From assembly GCA_947305795.1 (NCBI GenBank), contig CAMZEK010000012.1, positions 1 to 55,455 on the forward strand: DNA of 55,455 nt, written 5' to 3'. Positions 1 through 8,428 of this stretch are shown here, in pieces (the stretch's first letter is position 1; each line of letters opens with the position of its first letter). The position numbers were made by a program, and so were the translations under genes. The notes below the pieces were generated by a model. It had not been told where the DNA came from. It searched no databases and worked only from the letters and a program-made list of their open reading frames with translations. The DNA comes from an uncultured Bacteroidales bacterium. Its GTDB lineage: Bacteria > Bacteroidota > Bacteroidia > Bacteroidales > F082.

Positions 1-1348
1 TCAACGCCTTGAACGCCTGGCGCGAGAGCAGCAAAATCACGATGATGTTCACCCATGCCATAGTGCCCACGCCAATGTCGCCAAGATCCCACATCGCCTT
101 GGCCTCATGCAAAGAGCCAAAGAACACCATGCCAACCACACCGATACGCAGCACCCAAATCAAGACATGTTCTAATTTGCCCTTGCCAAAAAGATAGACA
201 AGGTTAGTTTCCGCATAGTAATAATACGCCATGATGGTCGTGAAGGCAAAGAAAAACAGGGCGTATGACACGACGACACCGCCAAAATGGTTCCCCAAAA
301 GCGTACTCAAGGCAGCGGTGGTATAGCTGACATCGGGCGCACCCAATGTTACACCCTCGGCGGCAATAAGGATGTTGCCCGAAGCGTCGAAAACGTTGTA
401 GGTCTTGCAGGCCAAAATCATCACGGCGGTGGCGGTGCATACCAATAAGGTGTCGATATACACCGAAAACGCCTGCACCAATCCCTGCTTGACGGGATGC
501 GACACCTTGGCCGCGCCCGCCACGATGGCACCCGTGCCTTGGCCGGCCTCGTTGCTGTAGATGCCGCGCTTCACGCCCCACGCGATGGTCGAGCCGAGGA
601 TGCCGCCCAAGGCTTGATTCATGCCAAACGCGCTTCGTATCATGTCCATGAACACGTCAGGCACTTCGCGGATATGGAAAGCCAACACGACAAGCGAGAG
701 CAGCACATACAAAACCGCCATAAACGGTGCCACGATTTGTGCCACGTTGGCGATGCGCTTCACGCCTCCCATCACCACCAAGCCGATGAGCACAGCGACA
801 ATGGCGCCAATCCATACAGCATCGATATGATAGGTGTTGGCAAACGAAATGGCGATGCCATTGGACTGCACTGGAGGCAGAAACAAGCCACAAGCCAGCA
901 CCGCGATGGCAGCAAAAACGACCGCGAGCCATTTGCTATGCAGACCCTTCTCTATATAATAGGCCGGACCACCACGAAACTGTCCCTTGTGTTCTTCCTT
1001 ATAGATTTGTGCCAAAGTCGCCTCGGAAAAGGCCGAACCTGCACCAAGGAAGGCTATAATCCACATCCAGACGATGGCACCTGGGCCGCCATAGCCGATG
1101 GCTGTGGCCACACCGACAATGTTGCCAGTACCCACACGTCCCGACAAAGCCATTGAAAAAGCCTGAAACGAGGTGATGCCCGTCTTCTGGCTCTTGTCCG
1201 TCGAGAAGAGCAGCCGCGCCATTTCGCGGAAACGCCGCACCTGCACGAAGCGTGTACCGATAGAGAAATACAAGCCTGCCAAAAGGCAAATAGCCACCAA
1301 TGCCGGGCTCCACACATAACCGCTGATTGTGTTTATGATTTGTTCCAT
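1..1348 (-). CDS. Sodium:alanine symporter family (AGCS) protein, 3' end beyond window
   Basis: Partial gene read leftward from an ATG at 1348, with no stop before the window edge, so at least 449 residues are present and only the extreme C terminus is missing. AGCS carriers import alanine or glycine with Na+ across the inner membrane. The reading frame gives many hydrophobic segments, the family signature GRVGTGNIVGV at residues 70-80, and a SNEAGQGTG segment typical of the family. A TATCTTTG -7 box lies at 1371-1378 (minus strand), 22 bases before the start. The gene is separate from cobW upstream, whose terminator lies at 1421-1455. Substrate (alanine, glycine or another small amino acid) cannot be told from sequence. 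Confidence 0.9.
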   Translation of the reverse strand, partial: MEQIINTISGYVWSPALVAICLLAGLYFSIGTRFVQVRRFREMARLLFSTDKSQKTGITSFQAFSMALSGRVGTGNIVGVATAIGYGGPGAIVWMWIIAFLGAGSAFSEATLAQIYKEEHKGQFRGGPAYYIEKGLHSKWLAVVFAAIAVLACGLFLPPVQSNGIAISFANTYHIDAVWIGAIVAVLIGLVVMGGVKRIANVAQIVAPFMAVLYVLLSLVVLAFHIREVPDVFMDMIRSAFGMNQALGGILGSTIAWGVKRGIYSNEAGQGTGAIVAGAAKVSHPVKQGLVQAFSVYIDTLLVCTATAVMILACKTYNVFDASGNILIAAEGVTLGAPDVSYTTAALSTLLGNHFGGVVVSYALFFFAFTTIMAYYYYAETNLVYLFGKGKLEHVLIWVLRIGVVGMVFFGSLHEAKAMWDLGDIGVGTMAWVNIIVILLLSRQAFKAL

Positions 1349-1420
1349 AGAATTTGCTGTTTTGAAGGGTCAAAGATACGTTTTTTTATCACAAAACTCT
1401 CAAAACCATCAAAACTTCAT

Positions 1421-1455
1421 AAAAACAAGGCTGCCTACCCAACCGGGTGGCAGCC
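1421..1455 (-). terminator. Intrinsic terminator after the cobW-like gene
   Basis: A strong hairpin pairs GGCTGCC (1429-1435) with GGCAGCC (1449-1455), extended by ACCC/GGGT around an AACC loop. Read on the minus strand it is followed by a T-rich run (TTGTTTTTA). It lies 77 bases beyond the stop of the minus-strand CobW gene. A second hairpin (GAAAGCCGCC at 1457-1466 with GGCGGGCTTTC at 1471-1481, one bulge) precedes it. Confidence 0.7.
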
Positions 1456-1531
1456 AGAAAGCCGCCGGTTGGCGGGCTTTCCAACGTCAAAATACTGTTT
1501 TGCTAGTTTTGTAGATTTTGTGACAATACAA

Positions 1532-2788
1532 TCACCGCGTTAAGCAAGCATCCAAATCCTGCTTTAAAGCTTCTTTATCAAGATGTTGCCCGATGAAGAC
1601 CAGTTTCTGCATACGGTCGCCGTAGGTGTCGTCCCAATCGCGGCGGAGGGTAGGCTCGCGATCCATCATGATGGCCAACTCGTTGGCGGGCATGGTGGCA
1701 AACCACATTCCAGCATCGCGCAACTGCACCTGCTTGCCCGCTTGCTCGAAGATGTAGCAGTTATCCATCTCGTTCTTGAAGTAGCAGATGCCCTTCACAC
1801 GGATGACATTCTTCGGCAACTTGCGCGCCACAAATTCATCGAAACGCGCCATGTTGAACGGCTGGCGACGGTAATACACGTATGTGCCAATACCATATTC
1901 CTCCACTTCGCCGCCCTCGTGGTCGTGGTGATGATGGTGGTGATGGCCATGCTCTTCTTCATCGTCAGCATCGTCATGTTCATGATGATGGTGATCGTGC
2001 TCATCCTCATCGTGGTCGTGATGATGCTCTTCTTCATCGTCATCATCGTCCTCAATGACAGCACCTTCCACTTCCTTGATCCATGTGGCAGAGGTGGCCA
2101 CTTTGTCAAAATCGAACATGTGGGTATTGAGGATTTTTTCGAAATCGACTTCGCCGTAATCGCAAGGGATGATTTCGGCGGTGGGCTGCAAGGCACGAAT
2201 GATGCTCTTCACACGACCCAATTCCTCGGGGGTGACTTCCGAAGCCTTGTTGAGCAAGATGATGTTGCAGAACTCAATCTGCTGGATGACAAGGCTTTCC
2301 AAGTCGTCCTCGGCCAAGTTTTTCTTCATCAGGTCATCGCCACAGCTGAACTCGCTTTGCATCCGCAGTGCATCGACGACGGTTACGATGCAGTCAAGGA
2401 TTGGAATACCGTCTTTGGTGAGTTGCCAAGCCATGTCGGGGAAAGAACAAATGGTCTGGGCAATCGGCTCTGGTTCGCAAATGCCGCTGGCCTCGATAAC
2501 GATGTAGTCGAACTTCTGCATGACGATAATCTCGTGCAACTGCTGAATCAAGTCCATCTTCAAAGTGCAGCAGATGCAGCCATTCTGCAAGGCGACCAAA
2601 CTGTCATCCTTTTGGCCTACGACACCGCCTTTTTCAATCAGGTCGGCGTCGATGTTCACTTCGCCTATGTCGTTGACAATCACAGCGAACTTGATGCCCT
2701 TGCGGTTGTTCAGAATCTTGTTGACCAAAGTGGTCTTGCCGCTGCCGAGATAACCAGTGAGCAGCAATACAGGTATGTCTTTTTTCAT
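1532..2788 (-). CDS. CobW/COG0523 family GTPase (metallochaperone), His-rich
   Basis: P-loop GTPase of the G3E/COG0523 family, whose members deliver metals (often zinc or cobalt) to target proteins in the cytoplasm. Walker A GYLGSGKT is at residues 12-19 and the metal-binding CICC motif at 71-74. A long Asp/Glu/His-rich linker spans about residues 245-292 and precedes a CobW C-terminal domain. The G4 guanine-specificity motif, usually NKxD, reads NKAS here (about residue 180), so its last Asp is missing. Length 418 fits the family. A TACCTTTG box at 2814-2821 (minus) gives a promoter that diverges from the msrC-like gene. I saw no clear Zur box. The metal is unknown; zinc is the usual guess from the His stretch. 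Confidence 0.9.
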   Translation of the reverse strand: MKKDIPVLLLTGYLGSGKTTLVNKILNNRKGIKFAVIVNDIGEVNIDADLIEKGGVVGQKDDSLVALQNGCICCTLKMDLIQQLHEIIVMQKFDYIVIEASGICEPEPIAQTICSFPDMAWQLTKDGIPILDCIVTVVDALRMQSEFSCGDDLMKKNLAEDDLESLVIQQIEFCNIILLNKASEVTPEELGRVKSIIRALQPTAEIIPCDYGEVDFEKILNTHMFDFDKVATSATWIKEVEGAVIEDDDDDEEEHHHDHDEDEHDHHHHEHDDADDEEEHGHHHHHHHDHEGGEVEEYGIGTYVYYRRQPFNMARFDEFVARKLPKNVIRVKGICYFKNEMDNCYIFEQAGKQVQLRDAGMWFATMPANELAIMMDREPTLRRDWDDTYGDRMQKLVFIGQHLDKEALKQDLDACLTR

Positions 2789-2813
2789 TTTTCGTGCTTT
2801 TTAAAACGAGGTG

Positions 2814-2878
2814 CAAAGGTAAGAAAATTCAAGATTTAAAGATTCAAAATTCAAGATTTAAGATTTTTACTACTTTTG
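2814..2878. promoter_or_regulatory. Divergent promoter region, cobW-like / msrC-like
   Basis: Two -7 boxes of the Bacteroidota TAnnTTTG type point away from each other: TACCTTTG on the minus strand (2821-2814) for the CobW gene and TACTTTTG on the plus strand (2871-2878) for the methionine sulfoxide reductase. Between them is an AT-rich stretch with repeated AATTCAAGATTTAA-like units (about 2826-2866). Confidence 0.65.
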
Positions 2879-2896
2879 CAGAAATAAGAAATAAAT

Positions 2897-3349
2897 ATGA
2901 GCAAGCAAGACGACTATAAACTCCTATTATCGCAAATCAAGGCGATGGTGAAGGACGAAAGCGACCCCGTCGCGAATATGGCCAATGTGGCCGCACTAAT
3001 ACAAGAGGCGTTCCATTTCTGGTGGACGGGCTTCTACCGTGTCATTGGCAACCAATTGGTGCTCGGGCCATTCCAAGGCCCCGTGGCTTGCACCCGAATC
3101 GGCTTCGGCAAAGGCGTTTGCGGCACTTCATGGAAAGAACGCAAAACCCTTGTGGTTGAGGATGTGGAGCAATTTCCCGGCCATATCGCATGCAGCAGCG
3201 AGTCGCGGAGCGAAATCGTGGTGCCTTTATATAAAGGTGATGAAGTCATCGGCGTGTTGGACATCGATAGCGAGCGTTTGGCTACTTTCGATGCCATTGA
3301 CAAGGAATGGCTGGAGCAGATTGCCGAAGTGGTTTCCAGCGCTTTATAG
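2897..3349 (+). CDS. msrC: GAF-domain free methionine-(R)-sulfoxide reductase (fRMsr)
   Basis: Reduces free methionine-R-sulfoxide to methionine in the cytoplasm. The 150-residue protein is a single GAF domain. Its three cysteines C65, C75 and C99 have spacings of 10 and 24, the same as the catalytic cysteines 84, 94 and 118 of E. coli fRMsr (known from the family). The conserved FWWTGFY and VLDIDS segments are present. A TACTTTTG box lies 18 bases upstream of the start. The stop overlaps the convergent LysR gene by 6 bases. Confidence 0.92.
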   Translation: MSKQDDYKLLLSQIKAMVKDESDPVANMANVAALIQEAFHFWWTGFYRVIGNQLVLGPFQGPVACTRIGFGKGVCGTSWKERKTLVVEDVEQFPGHIACSSESRSEIVVPLYKGDEVIGVLDIDSERLATFDAIDKEWLEQIAEVVSSAL

Positions 3350-4270
3350 CCTTAAATACTCGGTCATAATCACGCTGTCCCACAACTCGTAAGGGATGAT
3401 GGCTTTTATCGACCTTATCACGATGTTCATAATCTGCTCGTGAATGTAATCTTTCCTAATGGCAAGGCAGATGGTCCTTTTCGGTACAGGGTTGACGATG
3501 GGCTTCAGGCATTTTCGCATCGACGCCGACAGAAACTTGATATGTGTCTCAGGGATAATGGTGATGCCCCCGCTTTCGTTGGCGATTTGCAGCAAGATTC
3601 CCACACGTCCACCTTCATACATCTTTTCGTAGGTGAAAGTTTCGCCTGGCCTCAACATGGACCTATCGAACAAGCGAACGCCGTCTTTCATAATCCAAAC
3701 CGGGTTGTCTAAGACATGGCCACGTTCCAAACTCTCATGTCGCGCCATGGCATTTTCGGGAGAGACATAGGCGAAGAACCTTTCATAATATAAAGGTATC
3801 TCCAACAAGTCTTGGTCGTTGACAGGGGCCGTCAAAACACCCATATCTATCTCAGCTTTTTTCAGTTTGGAGATGATGGTGGAGGTAATCATTTCCTCCG
3901 TCCGTAGTCGCAGCGCAGGATAACGCAGCCTCATGAACTTGAACATTTCCGCCATTAGCACGGGTGCCACTGAAGTCGTCATGGCGATATTCAAATCGCC
4001 GGAGCAAAGTTCTTTCTCCGAACGCGTCAGTTCGACCAATTGCTTGGAGTGATAGACCACCTGCCGGGCCTCGTCAATCACTTTCCTGCCGATTTCCGTC
4101 ACCGAAACGGGGTGCGTCTCCCGATTGAAAATCCTCACATCCAATTCCTCTTCCAATTTTTTCACCATCAAACTCATGGTGGATTGCGTCACGCCACAAG
4201 CCTCGGCAGCCTCAACGAAATAGCCGTGATCCTCAATGGCGATAATGTATTCCAATTGTTGCAGGGTCAT
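3344..4270 (-). CDS. LysR-family regulator, OxyR-like but without the redox cysteine pair
   Basis: Transcription regulator of 308 residues: N-terminal winged helix-turn-helix (residues 1-60, with the LysR pattern EAAEACGVTQSTMSLMVKKL) followed by a periplasmic-binding-like effector domain. The overall sequence resembles Bacteroidota OxyR, but the segment where OxyR has its first redox cysteine (WLLxEGHC-like) reads VWIMKDGVRLF, and no cysteine pair follows. It may therefore sense something other than peroxide. It is divergent from trkH, with its own TATCTTTG box at 4292-4299 (minus), so trkH is a candidate target. Its 3' end overlaps the msrC-like gene by 6 bases. Confidence 0.85.
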   Translation of the reverse strand: MTLQQLEYIIAIEDHGYFVEAAEACGVTQSTMSLMVKKLEEELDVRIFNRETHPVSVTEIGRKVIDEARQVVYHSKQLVELTRSEKELCSGDLNIAMTTSVAPVLMAEMFKFMRLRYPALRLRTEEMITSTIISKLKKAEIDMGVLTAPVNDQDLLEIPLYYERFFAYVSPENAMARHESLERGHVLDNPVWIMKDGVRLFDRSMLRPGETFTYEKMYEGGRVGILLQIANESGGITIIPETHIKFLSASMRKCLKPIVNPVPKRTICLAIRKDYIHEQIMNIVIRSIKAIIPYELWDSVIMTEYLRL

Positions 4271-4291
4271 TTTTATTGATTTTTATCAATG

Positions 4292-4342
4292 CAAAGATAG
4301 TAATTATTGTATTGACTCATAAAAACCGTCCCAATATTTTTG
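4292..4342. promoter_or_regulatory. Divergent promoters, LysR gene / trkH
   Basis: Minus-strand TATCTTTG box at 4299-4292 for the LysR gene. Plus-strand TTG at 4312-4314, a 20-base spacer, and TATTTTTG at 4335-4342 for trkH. LysR regulators commonly act on the divergent gene, so operator sites are expected here. Confidence 0.65.
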
Positions 4343-4368
4343 CTGCCGTGAATTAAAACCGACAGAAA

Positions 4369-5823
4369 ATGAAAAAATGGAATACTGCCATACGATATGC
4401 TGGCTTTTCTCTCTTCGGTGTCGCCATATTGATGTTCTTATCGGCGTTCATCGCTTTCAGAAACGACATGGACGACAGTTTTGACCCCTTGGTTTTCTCT
4501 GGAATGGTCTCACTCCTCAGCGGATTCTTTGCCATCATCACCACGGAGCCTCAGGAGAACATGAGCGTTGAGGAAGGCTTTTGCATAGTAACAGGCTGTT
4601 GGATTACCGCTTGTTCCTTCGGGGCTCTTCCTTTTTTAATCTGTGGCGGTGAGTTCACTCTGGTCAACGCATTCTTCGAGAGCGTGTCGGGCTTCACCAC
4701 CACTGGTGCCTCTATCCTCAACGACATCGAAGCCTTGCCAAAAGGATTGCAGTTTTGGCGCATCGCCACGGCCTGGATGGGCGGCATCGGTATCGTCACC
4801 CTCGTCTCCTTGGTCATCTCAGGACAACACGACCGTCATTCCGTATTGGCCAGTGCCGAGCTGTCGGATCTCGCCAAATCCTACTACGGCGGACGCAAAA
4901 AGAACTTCGTTTACAGGATGCTTGCCGTCTACCTGTTCATCACATTGGCTTCGACCATTGCATTGAAACTCACCAAGATGCCGTGGTTTGATGCACTTAC
5001 CATGGGCATGTCGGCCTGCAGCACCTGCGGCTTCTGCATCAAGAATACCAGCGTAGAGTTTTACAACAACGTCGCAGTGGAAATCATCCTCATTGCCGCC
5101 ATGCTGATGGGGGCCACCAACTTTAGCCTGATGTTCTCGACAGTGTGGCCCGACAAACGCACCCGTAAGAACCTCTTCAACACACAAGTCGTCCGATGGT
5201 TCCTCGCCCTCGTCGCCATTGCCATCCTCATAGTCTCAGCCAATCTGTACTTCAGCGGTTATTGCCCCACTTTCGCGAGAGCTTTGCGATTGGCCGCCTT
5301 CCAAGTCTGTTCGCTTTCCACCACTACGGGCTTCGCCACCGCCGACACCAGCCTTTGGCCCTCGGGAAGTATCAGCATTCTGTTGCTTTGCTCCTTGGTT
5401 TGCGGATGCTCAGGTTCTACCTCGGGCGGCATGAAGATGGACCGTTTCGTCATCGTCGTCAAGAGTCTGAAAAGCATGGTAAACTCGCTCATTGGGGTCA
5501 AGAATATCAATCGGACCAAATTGGATGGGCAAGTGAAAACGGAAGAAAACGTCACCTCAATATTGACTTTCATGGGCACCTACCTCCTCATCATCGCCAT
5601 CGGTACCATCATTTTTGCCATCAGCATGGATTTCCGGACCTCGCTTTCGGCAGCCATCGCCTGCATGGGCAGTGTCGGTCCTGGATTCGGCGAAGTCGGC
5701 TCGATGGGCAATTACGCCGGACTGTTAGGATTCCAAAAAGTGACGGCCATGATCATCATGCTTTTGGGTCGTGTTGAGATTTTCCCGATGTTGATTGCCG
5801 TGAAAAGCCTTTTTAGCCGATGA
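4369..5823 (+). CDS. trkH: TrkH/KtrB family potassium uptake protein
   Basis: Inner-membrane pore subunit of a K+ uptake system, 484 residues with about ten hydrophobic segments. The first selectivity-filter segment reads SGFTTTGAS, and the other pore loops follow in order (STCGF, STTTGFAT and MGSVGPGFGEVGSMG). A TrkA/KtrA-type regulatory NAD-binding subunit would normally partner it, but none is adjacent. The DUF389 gene follows after 79 bases. The divergent LysR gene may control it. Confidence 0.92.
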   Translation: MKKWNTAIRYAGFSLFGVAILMFLSAFIAFRNDMDDSFDPLVFSGMVSLLSGFFAIITTEPQENMSVEEGFCIVTGCWITACSFGALPFLICGGEFTLVNAFFESVSGFTTTGASILNDIEALPKGLQFWRIATAWMGGIGIVTLVSLVISGQHDRHSVLASAELSDLAKSYYGGRKKNFVYRMLAVYLFITLASTIALKLTKMPWFDALTMGMSACSTCGFCIKNTSVEFYNNVAVEIILIAAMLMGATNFSLMFSTVWPDKRTRKNLFNTQVVRWFLALVAIAILIVSANLYFSGYCPTFARALRLAAFQVCSLSTTTGFATADTSLWPSGSISILLLCSLVCGCSGSTSGGMKMDRFVIVVKSLKSMVNSLIGVKNINRTKLDGQVKTEENVTSILTFMGTYLLIIAIGTIIFAISMDFRTSLSAAIACMGSVGPGFGEVGSMGNYAGLLGFQKVTAMIIMLLGRVEIFPMLIAVKSLFSR

Positions 5824-5902
5824 CCCCTTGCACAATTCAAGAATTTTGCAGTTCTTTGCACGAAATTTATTCTAAAACCAACTCGAAAAACGCCATATAC
5901 CA

Positions 5903-7279
5903 ATGAAATACATCCTTAAAAAAATCCTCGTTTACCTCAAATCGCTCATCCACATCTCGGACGAAATCGACTACGAGAACGCCAGCAACAGCATCAGGAA
6001 GAACATTGCTTTTAAGGGCACCAACGTGTTCATCCTCGCCTGTGCCATCATCATCGCTTCGGTCGGCCTCAACGTCAATTCCATCCCGGTCATCATTGGC
6101 GCCATGTTGGTCTCGCCCGTGATGGGGCCTATCTTAGGCTTCGGTTTGGGTCTTGGTACCGAGGATAACGACTTGGTAAAGAACTCATTGAAGAACTTCG
6201 GCGTCATGGTGGGTATCAGCATCATCGCGTCCTCGCTATTTTTCCTTTTGAGCCCCTTGAGTCTGGCCAATCCTTCCGAGCTGTTGGCGCGCACCAACCC
6301 CACCATCTACGATGTACTCATCGCTTTGTTCGGTGGTTTGGCTGGCATCATTGAGACCTCACGCAAGGACAAAGGCAGCGTCATCACGGGCGTGGCCATC
6401 GCCACCGCGCTCATGCCGCCGCTCTGCACCGTAGGCTACGGCATCTCCATCTGGAAAGGGCAGGTCATCTTCGGCGCACTCTACTTGTTCATCATCAATA
6501 GCATCTTCATCGCCCTGGCTACCTTCGCCGCCGTGAAATACTTTCGTTTCCCCATCGTAGAGACCACCGACGAGACCCACAAGCATCTGCCCAAGAAATG
6601 GGTTGTCGCCATCTTGCTCATCGTCATCGTGCCGAGCATCATCTCTGCCATCAGCGTCATCAAGGAAAACAACTTCAAAATCCACGCTGAAAAGGTGGTG
6701 AACGAAAACAAGAACCTCGGCAAATGCTTCATCTATGACCATAAGGCCACTTATTCAAGGAAGTCGCCGACGCTGGAACTGTTTCTCGCCGGCGAGACCT
6801 TGACCGATGAAGCCAAAAAGAAACTGTACCACTGTGCAGAAGAATACGGCATCACACGTAGCCAGATCATCTTCCATGAAGATGCTACAAGTATGCGTCA
6901 AGAACTGTCAGAAGTGGAAATCATCAAAGGCATTTACGAACACAACGACAAGCAAATCAAAGTCTTAAATGACAGCATCGGCAAATTGGAAACCTTACTC
7001 TCCGACTATAAGAACAAGGAGATTCCCGTCGATGCCATCTCCAAGGAACTTTTCGCTCAATATCCCAACATCACTGACATCAGCCTAACGCGCGGCTCGA
7101 CGGTAAACGCCGCCAATGGCCAGCTGACAGAGCAAATCGTGGCTTTCCTCACCACCAACGAGTCGATGGATGCCGAACAGCACGACCGTATCGAACGCTG
7201 GCTGAAGGTCCGATTGGAAAACGAGAATGTTTTGGTGGTCATCAATATCACGAATGGAACAGAAAAAGCCGCTAATTAG
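5903..7279 (+). CDS. DUF389 (TIGR00341-type) membrane protein
   Basis: Membrane protein of 458 residues with a DUF389 core in the first half: hydrophobic helices with the conserved NSIPVIIGAMLVSPVMGPI and ATALMPPLCTVGYG segments. The second half (from about residue 250) is hydrophilic and contains a helical stretch around 340-380, probably extracytoplasmic or cytoplasmic. Function of the family is unknown. It lies just downstream of trkH on the same strand and may share its transcript. A terminator hairpin overlaps its stop codon. Confidence 0.88.
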   Translation: MKYILKKILVYLKSLIHISDEIDYENASNSIRKNIAFKGTNVFILACAIIIASVGLNVNSIPVIIGAMLVSPVMGPILGFGLGLGTEDNDLVKNSLKNFGVMVGISIIASSLFFLLSPLSLANPSELLARTNPTIYDVLIALFGGLAGIIETSRKDKGSVITGVAIATALMPPLCTVGYGISIWKGQVIFGALYLFIINSIFIALATFAAVKYFRFPIVETTDETHKHLPKKWVVAILLIVIVPSIISAISVIKENNFKIHAEKVVNENKNLGKCFIYDHKATYSRKSPTLELFLAGETLTDEAKKKLYHCAEEYGITRSQIIFHEDATSMRQELSEVEIIKGIYEHNDKQIKVLNDSIGKLETLLSDYKNKEIPVDAISKELFAQYPNITDISLTRGSTVNAANGQLTEQIVAFLTTNESMDAEQHDRIERWLKVRLENENVLVVINITNGTEKAAN

Positions 7280-7288
7280 CGGTTTTTT
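7269..7288 (+). terminator. Intrinsic terminator overlapping the DUF389 stop codon
   Basis: Palindrome CCGCT-AATT-AGCGG (7269-7282) followed by TTTTTT. The TAG stop (7277-7279) sits inside the hairpin, so terminator and coding end overlap. Confidence 0.85.
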
Positions 7289-7357
7289 GATTGCACACTA
7301 TGAAGCAATAGAGACAGCTCATGCTGCCAGAATCTCTCGCCGAAACAGATTTTTTCC

Positions 7358-7365
7358 TATTTTTG
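7358..7365 (+). promoter_or_regulatory. -7 box for the AttH-like / PEP-utilising enzyme pair
   Basis: TATTTTTG matches the Bacteroidota TAnnTTTG consensus and lies 46 bases before the ATG at 7412. No clear TTG -33 element is at the usual spacing. Confidence 0.55.
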
Positions 7366-7411
7366 CGCCCATTAATCATACAATTATATCCTATACCCAT
7401 CACCCTTGAAT

Positions 7412-8428
7412 ATGTTCTACGGTTTTAAAAAGAGAATAATCTGCAAGTCACTAGATAAAAAAATCAAGCAAAACCCTTTTGATTATCAATACGCTGAGCG
7501 TTTTTCGCTCGAAGGTGAAAACGACCCATTGATAAACAACTCCTATTATTTTTCTGCCCATGATGAGAAAATGTCATTCTTTGCACGTTTAGGCAAGAGG
7601 ATTAATGCGGAAGAAACATGGTTTGCGATTTATTTGGAAAACAAAATCTATTCGTTAAAACAGGAGTCTTTTCCAACTGGCAGTTCTCCCCTCTTGATTG
7701 TAAAAACCGATGGCAATTGGGTCCTTTCCTATCAAGGCAAACTGAATGAAAAGGATGAAATTGTCCTTCATGCAACCTTTGTTGCCAACCAAAAACCCAT
7801 TGATTTTACGAGCAATATGCCAGCAGAAAGAATGGCCATCGGGATTGCCAACGAAAAATGGAACAAAGCATTTTTTGAGCAACTGCAAAATGTCAGCGGG
7901 CAGTGCCATTATGAACAAGAAGGGGTACTGGAAGGACAATTGACCTTGAATGGCAGGACGATGGATTTCCATTTGCCCTGTGTGCGTGACCATTCTTTCG
8001 GGAAACGGGATTGGAATTACATGAACAATCACCTTTGGCTGATGGCGGTTTCGCCTTCCCGCCAATTCAATTATTCCTTGGTTTCTTATCCTGTCATGAG
8101 CGTATTGGAAGTGGGCAATTATCGAGACGAAGCAGGATTGCATTATTTGTTGCAGGCAGATTTAGATTTGCATCAGATTAATCAAGGGACGGTACCTCAA
8201 GAATTGTCGTTCCATGTGAAATTGGATAATGGCCAAAAAATCAGCGTCAAGGCCAAGGTATTGGCCGGAGTGACCTACCATTTCCAAAATGGCCAGTATG
8301 TTTTGCATGAGAATATCGCGGAGTTTTCAATTGACGGGAGAGTCTGTCGTGGCATTTTCGAAATCGGCTTTAATGGCGACAAAAACCGTTGGTTTAATCA
8401 AAGAAAGTTGGAGAATATCAAAAGATGA
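7412..8428 (+). CDS. AttH/CrtC-like (DUF7064-type) hypothetical protein, partner of the PEP-utilising enzyme
   Basis: About 338 residues, no signal peptide or membrane segment. I chose ATG 7412; a TTG two codons earlier (7406) is an alternative. The fold is inferred as an AttH/CrtC-like double beta barrel from two segments: SFFARLGKR...ETWFAIYL near residue 52 and the strongly conserved-looking RDHSFGKRDW near residues 191-200. A similar DHS-G-RDW segment occurs, as far as I recall, in the N-terminal part of animal proteins fused to a PEP-synthase-like enzyme. The stop overlaps the start of the next gene by 4 bases (ATGA), so the two are translationally coupled and likely work together. Substrate unknown. 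Confidence 0.6.
   Translation: MFYGFKKRIICKSLDKKIKQNPFDYQYAERFSLEGENDPLINNSYYFSAHDEKMSFFARLGKRINAEETWFAIYLENKIYSLKQESFPTGSSPLLIVKTDGNWVLSYQGKLNEKDEIVLHATFVANQKPIDFTSNMPAERMAIGIANEKWNKAFFEQLQNVSGQCHYEQEGVLEGQLTLNGRTMDFHLPCVRDHSFGKRDWNYMNNHLWLMAVSPSRQFNYSLVSYPVMSVLEVGNYRDEAGLHYLLQADLDLHQINQGTVPQELSFHVKLDNGQKISVKAKVLAGVTYHFQNGQYVLHENIAEFSIDGRVCRGIFEIGFNGDKNRWFNQRKLENIKR

Noticed and set aside
204-1373. Several short open frames on both strands at the left edge
   Set aside because: The continuous minus-strand AGCS frame explains the region; the others are shadows rich in His, Arg and Cys.
1583-2839. A 418-codon open frame opposite the CobW gene
   Set aside because: It mirrors the CobW gene exactly on the other strand. 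Its sequence has no family features, while the minus-strand frame has clear GTPase motifs.
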